A DNA stretch of 64,000 nt from Actinomycetes bacterium (GCA_021808665.1 JAKBBA010000019.1:3989-67988), one strand, 5' to 3'. Shown: positions 27,359 through 36,463, numbered from the stretch's first letter. Notes: a model not told the origin generated them from the sequence alone. Translations and numbers: made by a program.

Positions 27359-27401
27359 GTAGGTCGGCGCACTGCGCGCTCGGAGTGTCGAGGCAGGGCG
27401 G

Positions 27402-27701
27402 TCATAGTTGGGCTCCGGCGCCGGCGAAGAAGTTGATCAACACGACCGCACCCCCGACGAGCGCTGCAGCGACGAACGCGACGAGGACTCCGGTCTTGCC
27501 GCGCCCGGCGAGTACAGGGTTTGAACTGTGGTTGCCAACGGCCCAGACGATCGACGACAACGCCAGGCCAGCCAGTGCGGCGATCAGACCGAGGGTAAGT
27601 AGGGCGCCGACGATGTTCTGCAGTTCACTTATGCCTGGCAGGCCGGTGGTGTTCGGGGTGACGTTTACTGCGGAGATCAAATCGGTGGCGGGCATGCTCA
27701 T
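27402..27701 (-). CDS. DUF6112-like small membrane protein (possible pilin-like subunit)
   Basis: 99 residues with two hydrophobic helices (IVGALLTLGLIAALAGLALS and GVLVAFVAAALVGGAVVLIN) separated by a short polar loop ending RGKTG. This matches DUF6112-type proteins near SCO6880-like genes and resembles VirB2/TrbC pilin precursors in size and topology. It is likely an inner-membrane or filament subunit. GAGAGGAG-like purines precede the ATG. Confidence 0.72.
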   Translation of the reverse strand: MSMPATDLISAVNVTPNTTGLPGISELQNIVGALLTLGLIAALAGLALSSIVWAVGNHSSNPVLAGRGKTGVLVAFVAAALVGGAVVLINFFAGAGAQL

Positions 27702-27729
27702 TGGTGGTGCTCCTCTCCTGGTTGGGGTG

Positions 27730-28767
27730 TTACTCGCCCGGCGCCGGATCGCGAACTGCGATCAGGCCACCGGAGACGAACGTGGACCACGACTGCACCG
27801 CAACGCCGTACTGCGGGTCGATCGCGGAGATGACGAGACTGTCGCCGAGGTAGATGCCGACGTGTCCGGCTATGCCTGGACCGGGCGAGTCCGAGCCGGG
27901 CGTGAGGACCAGGTCCCCTGGGGTGACCGCCGACGGGGTAACTGGCTGGCCTTCGTTCTGCTGGTCGCCGGTGTAGTGATCGAGGGGCACCCCGACGATC
28001 CCCCAGGCGGCCATCGTGAGACCGGAGCAGTCGAAAGCTGTGGGGCCGGAGGCGGCCCACAGGTACGGCTTGCCGAGCTGCGCGAGAGCATACGCGACGA
28101 CCGCCGCATGCTCGGGTGGTGTGCCGGCGGGAACCGCGTAGCCTGCCGGGAGCCCGTCGCCGGAGGCGGCGCCGGCCAGGCCGCCGGTTCCCTGCCCGCA
28201 CGCCCCTGGGGTGTTCCCGTCCGCAAGGACCCCGGCGAGGACGCCGGCGGCGGCCGGCCAGTTCGCCTCGTAGTTCGAGCCGCCAGCGAACTTGGAGCGC
28301 TGCACCGCCTCGGCAGCCACCCACGGCGGCAGGGCCTGCCAGGCCGGCACGGCGAGAAGGCGTTTGACGAAGGCGTCGGTGGCGTAGATGGGTTCCATCA
28401 CCTGGGCGGCCGTGCCCCAACCTTCAGACGGCCGCTGCTGGAACAGCCCGAGCGATCCCTGCCCGCCGTGGTCGAGGTTGCGCAGGCTGCTTTCGGTCAT
28501 GGCGGTCATCACCGCGATCCGGGCGGCCCGAGTGTTCTCGGCGCTCGCAGACAGCGCAGCCGAGACGATCAGGTCAGCGTTCGCCGCCTGCGAGACATCA
28601 AGGCCGGGCACAGGACCCGACACCGAGCAGGACTGCGTCGCGAGTTGCGCGACGCTCAACACGGCAGCGCCGGTAACCGTCCCGCCCGTCGCGCCACCCG
28701 CTACGACAGTCAGGCCGACCATGAAAGCGACAGCCGCAACAGCAACGGCGATAACGCCCCCTTTCAT
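27730..28767 (-). CDS. NlpC/P60 peptidoglycan hydrolase with N-terminal lysozyme-like domain
   Basis: 345 residues. A secretory or anchor helix at about residues 5-35 is followed by a lytic-transglycosylase-like part: MTAMTESSLRN with a candidate catalytic Glu (92), GSLGLFQQRPSEGWG, then ASKF-type helices (RSKFAGGSNYEANWP). The C-terminal domain is NlpC/P60: catalytic Cys in AFDCSGLT (residue 247) and His in GHVGIYLG (about 302). Such two-domain hydrolases open the cell wall for the conjugation channel (VirB1-like role). A terminal AVRDP segment ends the domain. Confidence 0.88.
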   Translation of the reverse strand: MKGGVIAVAVAAVAFMVGLTVVAGGATGGTVTGAAVLSVAQLATQSCSVSGPVPGLDVSQAANADLIVSAALSASAENTRAARIAVMTAMTESSLRNLDHGGQGSLGLFQQRPSEGWGTAAQVMEPIYATDAFVKRLLAVPAWQALPPWVAAEAVQRSKFAGGSNYEANWPAAAGVLAGVLADGNTPGACGQGTGGLAGAASGDGLPAGYAVPAGTPPEHAAVVAYALAQLGKPYLWAASGPTAFDCSGLTMAAWGIVGVPLDHYTGDQQNEGQPVTPSAVTPGDLVLTPGSDSPGPGIAGHVGIYLGDSLVISAIDPQYGVAVQSWSTFVSGGLIAVRDPAPGE

Positions 28768-28901
28768 GGCGCCCCCCGCCTGTGAGTCTGACGGCGCGAA
28801 CGGCGCGCGGCCACGGTCAAAACACTCGGCACGCCGTAGGTCTCGCAGCCTTCATGAGGTCGCCGTGTGCGAGCCGGCCGTCCAGCACGGACTGTCTTCA
28901 C
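28764..28901 (-). CDS. Possible small basic protein upstream of the hydrolase gene
   Basis: About 45 codons from a GTG at 28901 (longer frame to 29129), ending in a 4-bp overlap with the hydrolase start. Very rich in Arg; no family recognised. The overlap argues for translation, the composition argues for caution. Confidence 0.28.
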   Translation of the reverse strand: MKTVRAGRPARTRRPHEGCETYGVPSVLTVAARRSRRQTHRRGAP

Positions 28902-29171
28902 CTTGCCGCCGTGGGAGCGGGAGAAGCCGACTCGAGAACAGACAGGCCCATCGTCATGGCGGCCCCGACGGCTAGGGGGCACCAACATTCGTCGCGGGCG
29001 GCCATCACCATGACACCGCCGGGCGGTCCAGGCTATTGGTCGGGACACCTCAAGACGCCGCTCTACCCCAGGAGGGGGCAGCGTCGCCAACGAGGACAAG
29101 GACCAAATCACCAGTGACGAGTGTGACAAGGGGGTGTGACACTCAACTGAAACAACGGGCCCTTGCTGGAC
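28902..29171. other. Gap upstream of hydrolase gene
   Basis: About 270 bases before the hypothetical gene ending at 29172. It includes GTGTGACAAGGGGGTGTGACAC, containing the inverted pair GTGT-GACA/TGTGACAC-like repeats near 29121-29140, which might be an operator. No other feature is visible. Confidence 0.3.
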
Positions 29172-30131
29172 TTATCCGAACCGTAGGCCCTGGTCGGGCG
29201 CACCGATGAACGCTGTGGCCGGGTTTGCGCCGACACGGCAAAGCTCGTTGCGCCAGTGGCCGGCGACCTCGGGCGGGACCGGCGGCAGCGGGTTTCCGCC
29301 AGCAGCAGAGCAAAACCCTAAAGCCACCCAGTAGGCGAGCCCCCGGCGGCGCGTTACGGACAGCGGCCGTCCGCGACCGGGTAGCGGTCCCTCCACAAGG
29401 CGCTGCAGGTCGCGGTCCCCTCCGAGCAGGAACGCCACCCGGCGCCTGCTATTGGTCGCCTCGGCGCGACGGAACTCCGGGAGGCCCTCACCGGCTTGGG
29501 CGTTTCGCAGCCAGACCGCCAGGCACACGTCGACAGCGGCCTCGACCCGCCGCGCAAGGAACGGCTGCGCGGAGACGCACAAGCCTGCCCGGTCGAGGAG
29601 GTCGGGCAGTACCATCGACACGAGCGAGGGGCGGCCTCCGGCTCCCACCGGCGTCGCGTCAGCGATCGCGTCGCAGTCCGCGAGCATTGCCCGGTCGCTC
29701 ACAGGGCAGTACCTAAGCACCCGGGCCTGATCGACGGCGGCGATGATCCGTCCCGCGAGAACCTCTGCATCGGCTTCGCCGGTTGCGTGCGCTTCGCAGA
29801 GAGCGGCCAGCGCGGCGGCGATGGCGCCGAGCTGGTAGCTCAACGGCCTTCGGACCGCCGCCCAGGCCAGCAGGCCACGCAAAGCGGGGTCGCGTACAAC
29901 CGCGTTGCGGATCTCGGCCCGAGCGAGTGTCGCACCAGAAGGACGCGGGCCGGTGTCCAGGTACCGTAGAGCAGCCCTCCACTCCTGCTCTCGCCACATC
30001 GGTAATGGACAACGGCGGGTGGCGAGCAAGGCCGACACGATTGCGGTCACCCGCTGGCAGTCGCGGTAGCGCAAGCCCGGCGAGGCGACGCATGCCCCGC
30101 TCGACGCGCCGGATACGGTGTTTTGAGCCAT
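29172..30131 (-). CDS. Hypothetical protein, first gene of secretion operon
   Basis: 319 residues, unrecognised. Mostly helical and rich in Ala, Arg and Cys, with LLAWAAVRRPLSYQLGAIAAAL, then a conserved-looking ADCDAIADATPVGAGGRPSL segment and ARRVEAAVDVCLAVWLRNA. No membrane helix is clear and there is no ATPase motif. It is transcribed with the secretion genes and diverges from the HTH/Nudix gene at 30232. It could be a regulatory or assembly factor; no function is assigned. Confidence 0.6.
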   Translation of the reverse strand: MAQNTVSGASSGACVASPGLRYRDCQRVTAIVSALLATRRCPLPMWREQEWRAALRYLDTGPRPSGATLARAEIRNAVVRDPALRGLLAWAAVRRPLSYQLGAIAAALAALCEAHATGEADAEVLAGRIIAAVDQARVLRYCPVSDRAMLADCDAIADATPVGAGGRPSLVSMVLPDLLDRAGLCVSAQPFLARRVEAAVDVCLAVWLRNAQAGEGLPEFRRAEATNSRRRVAFLLGGDRDLQRLVEGPLPGRGRPLSVTRRRGLAYWVALGFCSAAGGNPLPPVPPEVAGHWRNELCRVGANPATAFIGAPDQGLRFG

Positions 30132-30231
30132 ACTATGACCGTCAGGCCGTGGGCCATGTCATCGGAATGACGCTCGGCGGTCATCTAGCGGACATCCGAT
30201 GTCCCCGGTGTGCGGTCGCTACGATCGAGGG

Positions 30232-31806
30232 GTGACGACGAGCGGAACTAGGCTGAACCCAACGCTCCTGAAAACCCTGGTTAAAGAGCGACGACTGACC
30301 GTCGAGGAAACGGTGAATGTCCTTCAACGCAGAGCAGATCGGATGGGAGAGAACGGCTTCTCCCTGACCGAACGCCAGCTACGTAGATGGCTCAAGGGGG
30401 ACGTATCTTCGACTGACGGCGTCCGTGCGGCGAATGTCCGGGTAACCGAAGCAGAGTTCCACTGGCCCATTGGGGTGCTGCTATCCGTCGACCAGCGGAA
30501 AATGGCACGCCCGGTATCGCAACCGGCCGAACATGACGGTCGGCCACTTCGCACCGAGCAGTTCGTGGCGTGGATCGCCGAGCACTCGGCGCTCAGCTAC
30601 GCGGCCGTGTACACCGCCGTAGCCGATGGCGCCGCCAAGGTCGCGGCGACGTCGCTCGTCACCCGAGCCGCCACGAATCACGCCCACTCGCGAGTCAGTC
30701 GCGCCCAAGTGGCGAGCGCACTGAGAGCGTATTACGGAGATGATGCTGACTTCTACACCGCCCGGGTCGGGCGGAGCGAGATAGAGCTCAGCATCCTTGC
30801 CGGACCCGGTTGGCTGGGTCTATCGATACCGCTCGGTGGTGCCGCCGAGAAATGCCGTCTTACAACCAGAGACGACCGCCAGACACCCCACCTCAGCGAC
30901 CCGCAAACGCAGTCCGCCATAGATCGGCTGGCGGCGGTGGAAGCTGGTGACACTATGATGGTCAATAACCCGCTCTACCGGCTTATCGCAATCAACATCG
31001 AATCCGGGCGGCTGCAAGCCGAGTTCGGCTGCACGAGCTTCGCCTCGTACGCTTTAACCACCGACCTGCTCGAAACCGAGCTCCTAGTGCAGATAGCCGA
31101 CGGGCTCCGTCACCCGAGCCGGATGAGCCTGCCGCTCCGCGACGCCTGGCTGTCAACCGCTAGGGCGGCCCTCGCAGTCGATCGGCGTGTCTGCGTGGGC
31201 GGACCCGTATGCCTGGTCGCGATCGCCGACGGCGACCAGTACCACCTCCTCGTCCAAGAACGATCCTCCCAGGTACTAAACGTGGCCGGCGCCCTCGCCG
31301 TCATCCCAAAAGCGTTCCACCAGCCCACAGTCGACCCCCACGGCGAAACGCACGTATCCACCACCGTGGAGAGAGAACTCGAAGAGGAACTGCTCGGCCG
31401 CCCCGACCTGGAACAGCTTTCAATCGCCTCGTCGAAGCTCGCCGCGCCGTTGCACCCGCTCAACGCGTCCGCTCCAATGGCGTGGCTGCACGCCAATCCC
31501 GACGCCTGGCGGATGGAGTGCACAGGATTCGGGGTCAACATGGTCAGCGGCAACTATGAGTTCGCGTGTCTAGTGGTGATCCACGACCCGGCCTGGTGGT
31601 CCCTCCACGGGAACGTCCTGGAAGCCAATTGGGAAGCCATGCGGCTGCACCGCTACTCCTCAACGGACTATGACGGCGTCGTCGCCCTGATCGCTGACCC
31701 GCGCTGGAGCAACGAAGGGCTCTTCGCCCTCCTCGAAGGGCTACGCCGACTCGCCGTGATCGACCCTGCCCACGTCCGGGTGCCGGTAACACAGGTGGCG
31801 GCGTGA
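30232..31806 (+). CDS. HTH-like and Nudix-like two-domain protein
   Basis: 524 residues from the GTG at 30232, behind GAGG. Residues about 5-55 look like a helix-turn-helix-type module of actinobacterial regulators (LLKTLVKERRLTVEETVNVL, then SLTERQLRRWLKGDV). The middle is unassigned. Near residue 370, VNVAGALAVIPKA followed by TVERELEEELLG resembles a Nudix box, in which the RELEEE core binds the metal that hydrolyses nucleoside-diphosphate-linked substrates; the box is not canonical. The next gene, a cupin, starts within this gene's stop region. Possible roles: ligand-sensing regulator, or an enzyme acting on a nucleotide signal. Confidence 0.6.
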   Translation: MTTSGTRLNPTLLKTLVKERRLTVEETVNVLQRRADRMGENGFSLTERQLRRWLKGDVSSTDGVRAANVRVTEAEFHWPIGVLLSVDQRKMARPVSQPAEHDGRPLRTEQFVAWIAEHSALSYAAVYTAVADGAAKVAATSLVTRAATNHAHSRVSRAQVASALRAYYGDDADFYTARVGRSEIELSILAGPGWLGLSIPLGGAAEKCRLTTRDDRQTPHLSDPQTQSAIDRLAAVEAGDTMMVNNPLYRLIAINIESGRLQAEFGCTSFASYALTTDLLETELLVQIADGLRHPSRMSLPLRDAWLSTARAALAVDRRVCVGGPVCLVAIADGDQYHLLVQERSSQVLNVAGALAVIPKAFHQPTVDPHGETHVSTTVERELEEELLGRPDLEQLSIASSKLAAPLHPLNASAPMAWLHANPDAWRMECTGFGVNMVSGNYEFACLVVIHDPAWWSLHGNVLEANWEAMRLHRYSSTDYDGVVALIADPRWSNEGLFALLEGLRRLAVIDPAHVRVPVTQVAA

Positions 31807-32162
31807 CGGCCGCCGGCGCGTGGCGCGTCGGTAACGCCGCCGTCGACTCTGAGGACCACCGCGGCTGGCTGGTAGGGCACTTCCTCGGCGAGGGCGACCT
31901 CCGCCGCACCGAAGACGTGGAAATCAAGTGGGGTGTCCACCCTCGCGGCGAGCAACGCGCCGGGTGGCAGGGCGACGAGTACCGAACGACCGTGCTGCTG
32001 CTCGTCAAAGGAAAGTTTCGCATCACCCTGTCGGTTGATAGCCGCATCCTCGAGCATGAGGGCGATTACGCGATGTGGGGACCGGGCATCGGGCACTCAT
32101 GGGAGGCGGAGGAGGACTCCGTCGTCATCACCATCAGGTGGCCATCCACGTCAGGCGAATGA
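31803..32162 (+). CDS. Small cupin-like protein
   Basis: 119 residues. Strands and loops fit a single beta-barrel cupin: IKWGVHPRGEQRAGW, TTVLLLVKGKFRITL, LEHEGDYAMWGPGIGHSWEAEEDS, VVITIRW. The GDYAMWGPGIGHSW segment aligns with the second cupin motif, with the His as metal-ligand candidate. The start overlaps the stop of the HTH/Nudix-like gene by 4 bp, so the two are co-translated and probably act together. Such proteins bind small acids, nucleotides or metals. Confidence 0.68.
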   Translation: MTAAGAWRVGNAAVDSEDHRGWLVGHFLGEGDLRRTEDVEIKWGVHPRGEQRAGWQGDEYRTTVLLLVKGKFRITLSVDSRILEHEGDYAMWGPGIGHSWEAEEDSVVITIRWPSTSGE

Positions 32163-32369
32163 AACTGGGCGCGTGCGGAATCGAAACGGCCCTGACGACC
32201 ACTCCTCGAGATTCCGCAGCGTCGGATGGGTCCGGAAGGTGGGGAAACTTTCATCGTCCGGCTTCTTGGTCATAGGCTTCTAAATCCGCCGCCTACTGCG
32301 TGTCCATCAAAACTTCCCTAGTTCCCCACTGATCGGACGAAAGTCCTGGTAGAACGGAAAAAGAACGAG

Positions 32370-32403
32370 GGGGAAGTCTCTGGGAAGCCACTCTGACTTC
32401 CCC
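32370..32403. repeat. Perfect 9-bp inverted repeat
   Basis: GGGGAAGTC at 32370-32378 and its complement GACTTCCCC at 32395-32403, separated by 16 bases. The right arm merges into the CCTTCCCCG tandem repeats. Could be a stem-loop in RNA or a protein-binding dyad. Confidence 0.75.
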
Positions 32404-32440
32404 GCCTTCCCCGCCTTCCCCGCCTTCCCCGGCCTTCCCG
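32398..32440. repeat. Tandem 9-bp repeat, unit CCTTCCCCG
   Basis: Four near-perfect copies followed by a degenerate one (GGCCTTCCCG). The pyrimidine-rich strand and the neighbouring inverted repeat suggest a binding array or replication-related site. A simple slippage-generated microsatellite is the plain alternative. Confidence 0.8.
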
Positions 32441-32883
32441 TACATCCTGAGCTCAACACTGGCTTCCTCCCGAACGAGGCACCGTGGCACGCTACACCCC
32501 TATCGAAACTTGCCCAGCGACTTCCCCGTCGTTGCAACAGGTCGTCGGCCATGATCAACATGTCCACAGGGTGGTCCCAGTGGGGCCCCGCTGGCGGCCG
32601 AACTCGCCACTGACAGCGGCTAGCTGGAATCCCAAGCGCCTCCACATTAAGAAACCCTGGACCTGCGGCTAACTGCACCTTGGACTGAACTGACTAGGCA
32701 CGGTACGTCGTCGCCGAGGCGGAAGGCGTCGGGGAATGTATGGGACCGTTGCTCGATGGGAGGGCGTCTATTGCCATCTTCTCAACTGAATGGGCGCCGA
32801 GATGAAATCTTGCCGACCCGACCGAGTGCGGATCGGCTACTGCGAACAGGCGGTCGCCCGGCGACGCGTTAGCTTTGAGGGGG

Positions 32884-33372
32884 ATGACCGCCGAGGAAGG
32901 TCTGCACCGAAGCGCTGCGGCTGTGGCGGCGATCCTCGCCGCAGCGGCTCCTGACACCCGGGTGCGCCAGCTGGAGGCGTCGACGCGGACCGCGGCGGAG
33001 GCGTCAGCCGCTTTGGGCTGCGAGCCCGGTGCCATCGCAAACAGCCTCGTCTTCGTCGCCGACGACGGCCCGGTGCTCATCTTGACCAGCGGAGCGCACA
33101 GGGTGGACCTGAAACTGGTCGAGGCGGTCACCGACCTCGCAATGCTGCGTCGAGCTACCCCCGACGAGGTCAGGGCGGCGACCGGCCAGTCGATCGGCGG
33201 AGTCGCACCCATCGGCCACCCTGTACCACTACGAACCCTGGTCGACCGAGACCTCGCTCGCCACGCGACCGTGTGGGCAGCTGCCGGAACGCCGCACGCC
33301 GTGTTCCCAACCACCTTCGATCAGCTGATCGAGCTAACCGACGGCTCCCCTACCCAGGTCGCTGTCGACTAG
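32884..33372 (+). CDS. YbaK/EbsC-type aminoacyl-tRNA editing domain protein
   Basis: 162 residues from the ATG at 32884, preceded by GAGGGGG. The fold pattern is that of the YbaK/ProX editing family: LEASTRTAAEASAALGCEPGAIANSLVF, then VLILTSGAHRVDLK, then AIGGVAPIGH-like IGGVAPIGHPVPLRTLVDRDL, and WAAAGTPHAVFPTTFDQL. Members deacylate mischarged tRNAs (for example Ala- or Cys-tRNAPro). The catalytic-type Lys is in VDLKLVEAV. It stands alone; its presence within the element may be cargo or host gene capture. Confidence 0.85.
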   Translation: MTAEEGLHRSAAAVAAILAAAAPDTRVRQLEASTRTAAEASAALGCEPGAIANSLVFVADDGPVLILTSGAHRVDLKLVEAVTDLAMLRRATPDEVRAATGQSIGGVAPIGHPVPLRTLVDRDLARHATVWAAAGTPHAVFPTTFDQLIELTDGSPTQVAVD

Positions 33373-33942
33373 CACCCAACCGCCTGAGATCTGCCTGTGA
33401 GGGATTCTTAGACTTAGACGGGTGTTCGTCTCGGGGGCGCCCCTTGTCGGCGCCGTAAAGCGATGCCGGCTGCGGGACAGCCTCCTTGCGACCCAGGAGA
33501 ACCACTATGCCGGTGGGGGTCCCAGCCGACGGATAATCGTTCGGGGGCCCGCTCCTCATTCGGCTCATCTCTCACCTTCGCAGTCTCGAGGTTCCAGGCA
33601 TGAGCGGTCCGAGAGGCAACGCCACACCACGTCGAGCTCGTCATGCCCTCGAGGCGAGTGGTGTCCGATTCGGAAGCCTCCTACCGCGCCGACGTGCTCC
33701 TGCTCGGTTTCGCTGTCCCGCCGAAACGCTTGTCCCCTCGCCGTGCGGCGGTGGCAGCGGTTTGTTCGCGGGGAGTACAGGTGCATCTCGGGAGTCGAGG
33801 ACGTTTTACCTCTGCCAGGAAGGCCCGTCCGGCCGACGACCTCAACGGTTTCGGCGACCTGGCGAAGACACCGGACGAGATCCGCCCCAACTCGGGATGG
33901 GATCAGGACCTGCCCCGCAGACAGTGCCGTGCAACACCCGGT
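33373..33942. other. Intergenic region downstream of the primase/helicase gene
   Basis: 570 bases. Several overlapping short open frames on both strands have Arg/Ser-rich products and no recognised family. No terminator, repeat or RNA gene was clear. Confidence 0.4.
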
Positions 33943-35574
33943 TTATGGCGGTGGGGCGATCAGTTCCCAGGTGCGACCTTTGTGGCCGTTGTCGGCGCAG
34001 GCGACGGTCCAGCCGGCTTGACGCAGAGCGCCCTCGTGGCGTTTGAGGCGGCTGCTAACCGCTTTGGGGGATGGCCATTGGCCACGCCAGGTGCGGGCCA
34101 TGTCCCCGTTCGGGTCTAGGACTCCGAGTAGTTCGGTTGCGGTCCCGGCAAAGCGGTCCCGGACAGTGGTTTGCACGGCGGTGAAGAACGGGTCGTCGGC
34201 GACGGTGTCGGCAAGCAGCAAACCTTGGCGGTGCCGGAGCCGTGCGAGGGTGTCGGTGCCTCGGATGGTGTCGGCTTGGGCGGCCATGCGGCCGAGCACG
34301 GCGAGGCGGGGCAGTTCGACGCGTGGGTCGGGGGCGGCCATGGTCGCGGCGAGCAGGTCGAGTAGCGCCCCGAAGATGCGGGGCTGGGCGGCGCCAAACG
34401 AGGCGAGGAGGGTGTCTTCGCCCATCCGGCCGTCTTCTCCCGTGTCGACTTCGACGGGGATCATCCGGGTGATCAGATCGGGCCGGAGGACGGGGACCTC
34501 GACGGCGGTGGCGAGGACTGGCCGGCCGACGTCGAGGGTGACCGTTGCGGTGTCGGTGTGCAGCCGCCGGTAGGTTTCGGTGCGGCCGGTGACCATGGTG
34601 CAGAGCGTGTCGGACTGCTCGGCGGTGATGACGGACAGGTTGTCGAGCCACACCGTCCAGCCGGCGGCCGACGCGACGAACATGTTCCGATTGGCTCGGT
34701 CCTCGTCGGCGAGGGAGCGGGGTTCGGGCATGTCCCCGCAGGCTCGGGTGAGGCATCGGGCGGCGGTGGTCTTGCCGCCTCCAGCGGGTCCGGTGATGTA
34801 GAGCAGCCCGGCAGCGCGCTCGGTTTCGGGTTGTGTCTGGGCGAGCATCCAGGCGACCACGAGAGGCCGGTCGGCAGGCGCGACGCGCACGTATTCCCAC
34901 AGGTCGTCGAGGTCACCGCCGGCCTCGGGTAGGGGCAGCTGTCGGATCAGGTCGCTGCGACGAAACCAGCATCCCGGGTGGGTCTCGATGCTCCATCCGT
35001 CCTGGTCGATCCGGACGCATGCCCCATCGGTGCGGCCCGGGTCCCACCACAGGGCGCCGTCGGTGCCGCGACCCCATCTCAGTTGCGGGGGCACATTGAG
35101 TGGGTTTGCAGCGCCGGCGAAACGGGTGAGGGCTGTGGTGAGGGTGGTTGCTGACGGGATGGGTTCGTCGGGGCATCGCTCGGCGAAGCGGGCTGTTGCA
35201 CGCTGGCGCAGCTCCGGGGTTTCCAATGGGCGGAGGATGCCGCCGGGGGGAGGGTCGTGGCTGCGGCGCGGCATGGCCCACACGTCGTCGCCGTTGCGTA
35301 GCGGCCACCACCACGCGGAGAGCATCGCTGCGAGGCGGTGGGTGACATGACCGGGCACGGCGCCATCGCGTCCCGTCCGCTGAAGGACACGCCACGCCCG
35401 GCGCATCTCCATCTCCGGGTCGTAGCCGGCCGGCTCGGCTACCACGGGATGATCAGGGCCGACAAGGTGAAGCGGTGGGGACAGCTGCTCAGCCGGGTCG
35501 GCTACCGGCTCGTCCTCCACCCATTCGTTTTCGAGTGGGACGCCGTCGTCGATGTAAAAGTATGACTCGTTCAT
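33943..35574 (-). CDS. Primase/helicase-like ATPase of mobile element
   Basis: 543 residues. An N-terminal acidic stretch is followed by WWWPLRNGDDVWAMP. A P-loop GPAGGGKTTAARCL lies near residue 270, and WTVWLDNLSVIT follows as a Walker B-like strand with Asp. The arrangement (N-terminal unknown domain, AAA-like helicase core, C-terminal VSSRLKRHEGALRQAGWTVAC winged helix) matches the replication ATPases of phages, satellites and actinobacterial integrative elements. It probably unwinds or loads the element's replication fork. CTAGGG repeats sit just upstream. Confidence 0.72.
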   Translation of the reverse strand: MNESYFYIDDGVPLENEWVEDEPVADPAEQLSPPLHLVGPDHPVVAEPAGYDPEMEMRRAWRVLQRTGRDGAVPGHVTHRLAAMLSAWWWPLRNGDDVWAMPRRSHDPPPGGILRPLETPELRQRATARFAERCPDEPIPSATTLTTALTRFAGAANPLNVPPQLRWGRGTDGALWWDPGRTDGACVRIDQDGWSIETHPGCWFRRSDLIRQLPLPEAGGDLDDLWEYVRVAPADRPLVVAWMLAQTQPETERAAGLLYITGPAGGGKTTAARCLTRACGDMPEPRSLADEDRANRNMFVASAAGWTVWLDNLSVITAEQSDTLCTMVTGRTETYRRLHTDTATVTLDVGRPVLATAVEVPVLRPDLITRMIPVEVDTGEDGRMGEDTLLASFGAAQPRIFGALLDLLAATMAAPDPRVELPRLAVLGRMAAQADTIRGTDTLARLRHRQGLLLADTVADDPFFTAVQTTVRDRFAGTATELLGVLDPNGDMARTWRGQWPSPKAVSSRLKRHEGALRQAGWTVACADNGHKGRTWELIAPPP

Positions 35575-36163
35575 TGCGGGAAGTACCTCGATGTGCTGAA
35601 GGTCACCAGATGCCGACTGGGTCTATTCGTGGGAAGTGGACTAGGGAATGGGTGAAGATCGTTGGGCAAGGGCTAGGGCTAGGTCCAGGTCTAGGGACAA
35701 CCGTCACGGTCGTTTGGTTACTCGCGCGAGCCGGGCGACCATTAGCGACCCCCGCTGCCAGCGAGGTGACCGAGACCTCGGCGCAGCTTGTGTCGCACAG
35801 TCTGGTCGCCGCGTAAACAACGCATCCACTCGGCACTCGGAGCAGGTGCGACAAGGCGTTGGAGGTCGGGCGTGACTAGTTGACAACATGGGCATCCGTC
35901 TCATGGCGGGGTGCTCCTTCCTTGCGGTACCTCCAGTAGCGGGCGCTTCGGCTGTTTCAACGATCAATCGACTAGTGCCGAACGCCATGTCTTGTTTCCG
36001 AAGGGTGTAATCAGCACAGCCAAATCACTCCAGTCAACAGCTGCGATTTGCTCAGTCGGCTCGCAGCCGCCAAGCGGAAGTATTGCGGTGATCACTTTGC
36101 TCAGCGACTATTGCCAACCCGACGGAATGTCTTGGCGTTAATGACACTCGCTTCCGGCCTCGC
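35575..36163. other. Intergenic region upstream of primase/helicase gene
   Basis: 590 bases. Holds a group of CTAGGG-type repeats at 35641-35696 and an AT-richer tract around 35980-36060. No gene is supported. Could contain the replication origin or promoter for the ATPase gene. Confidence 0.45.
35641..35696. repeat. CTAGGG-type direct repeats (iteron-like)
   Basis: CTAGGG at 35641-35646, 35673-35678 and 35691-35696, plus CTAGGT at 35679-35684. Spacings are uneven (32, 6 and 12 bases). Short repeats ahead of a replication ATPase gene resemble iterons but are too short and irregular to be certain. Confidence 0.5.
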
Positions 36164-36463
36164 CTACGGACGCCTGCGGCCGCGGCCAACCTGAGACGCT
36201 TGGGCGACTTTTGCAATACGGCGTACCTCTGCGACCTCGACACCAAGAACTTGGGCGGTCAGCTCGACGCCGATACCGGTAGCCATGTCGGCAACAGCGG
36301 CACCGACTCCTTCCTGCGCGGCGGTGACCGCCAGGTCGGCCTCGGCCAGCACCTCGGCTCGCCGGGCTCTCGCCTGATCCAGCCGGGCTGCGGCGCGCAT
36401 GTGAGCGGTGTCGAGAGACGCCAGGGTTTGCTGAGTGCGGCGGACTTCGTCTCGGACGGGCAC
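36164..36463 (-). CDS. Small coiled-coil protein near the relaxase
   Basis: 99 residues from the GTG at 36463, chosen because GAGAGGAGGT lies just upstream. A long helix with heptad-like spacing (LDTAHMRAAARLDQARARRAEVLAEADLAV) is followed by GIGVELTAQVLGVEVAEVRRI and a basic tail ending GRGRRRP. The second part is helix-turn-helix-like (LTAQVLGVEVAEVRRIAK). It may be a mobilisation accessory or DNA-binding protein comparable in position to MobC-type proteins. Confidence 0.6.
   Translation of the reverse strand: MPVRDEVRRTQQTLASLDTAHMRAAARLDQARARRAEVLAEADLAVTAAQEGVGAAVADMATGIGVELTAQVLGVEVAEVRRIAKVAQASQVGRGRRRP

Larger units (their letters stand above)
32163..32883. other. Repeat-bearing intergenic region
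   Basis: 720 bases without a supported gene. Contains a long hairpin and 9-bp tandem repeats (listed separately). Open frames on the minus strand across the repeats encode Gly-Lys-Ala reiterations and are probably not genes. An A-rich patch (GGAAAAAGAACG) at about 32356-32367 precedes the hairpin. Confidence 0.5.

Noticed and set aside
32398..32440. CRISPR-like array
   Set aside because: Units are 9 bp with no spacers; a simple tandem repeat. No CRISPR array or cas gene was seen anywhere in the window.
32293..32678. Minus-strand frames across the CCTTCCCCG repeats
   Set aside because: Products consist of Gly-Lys-Ala or Gly-Glu reiterations caused by the repeat, without family similarity or ribosome-binding site.
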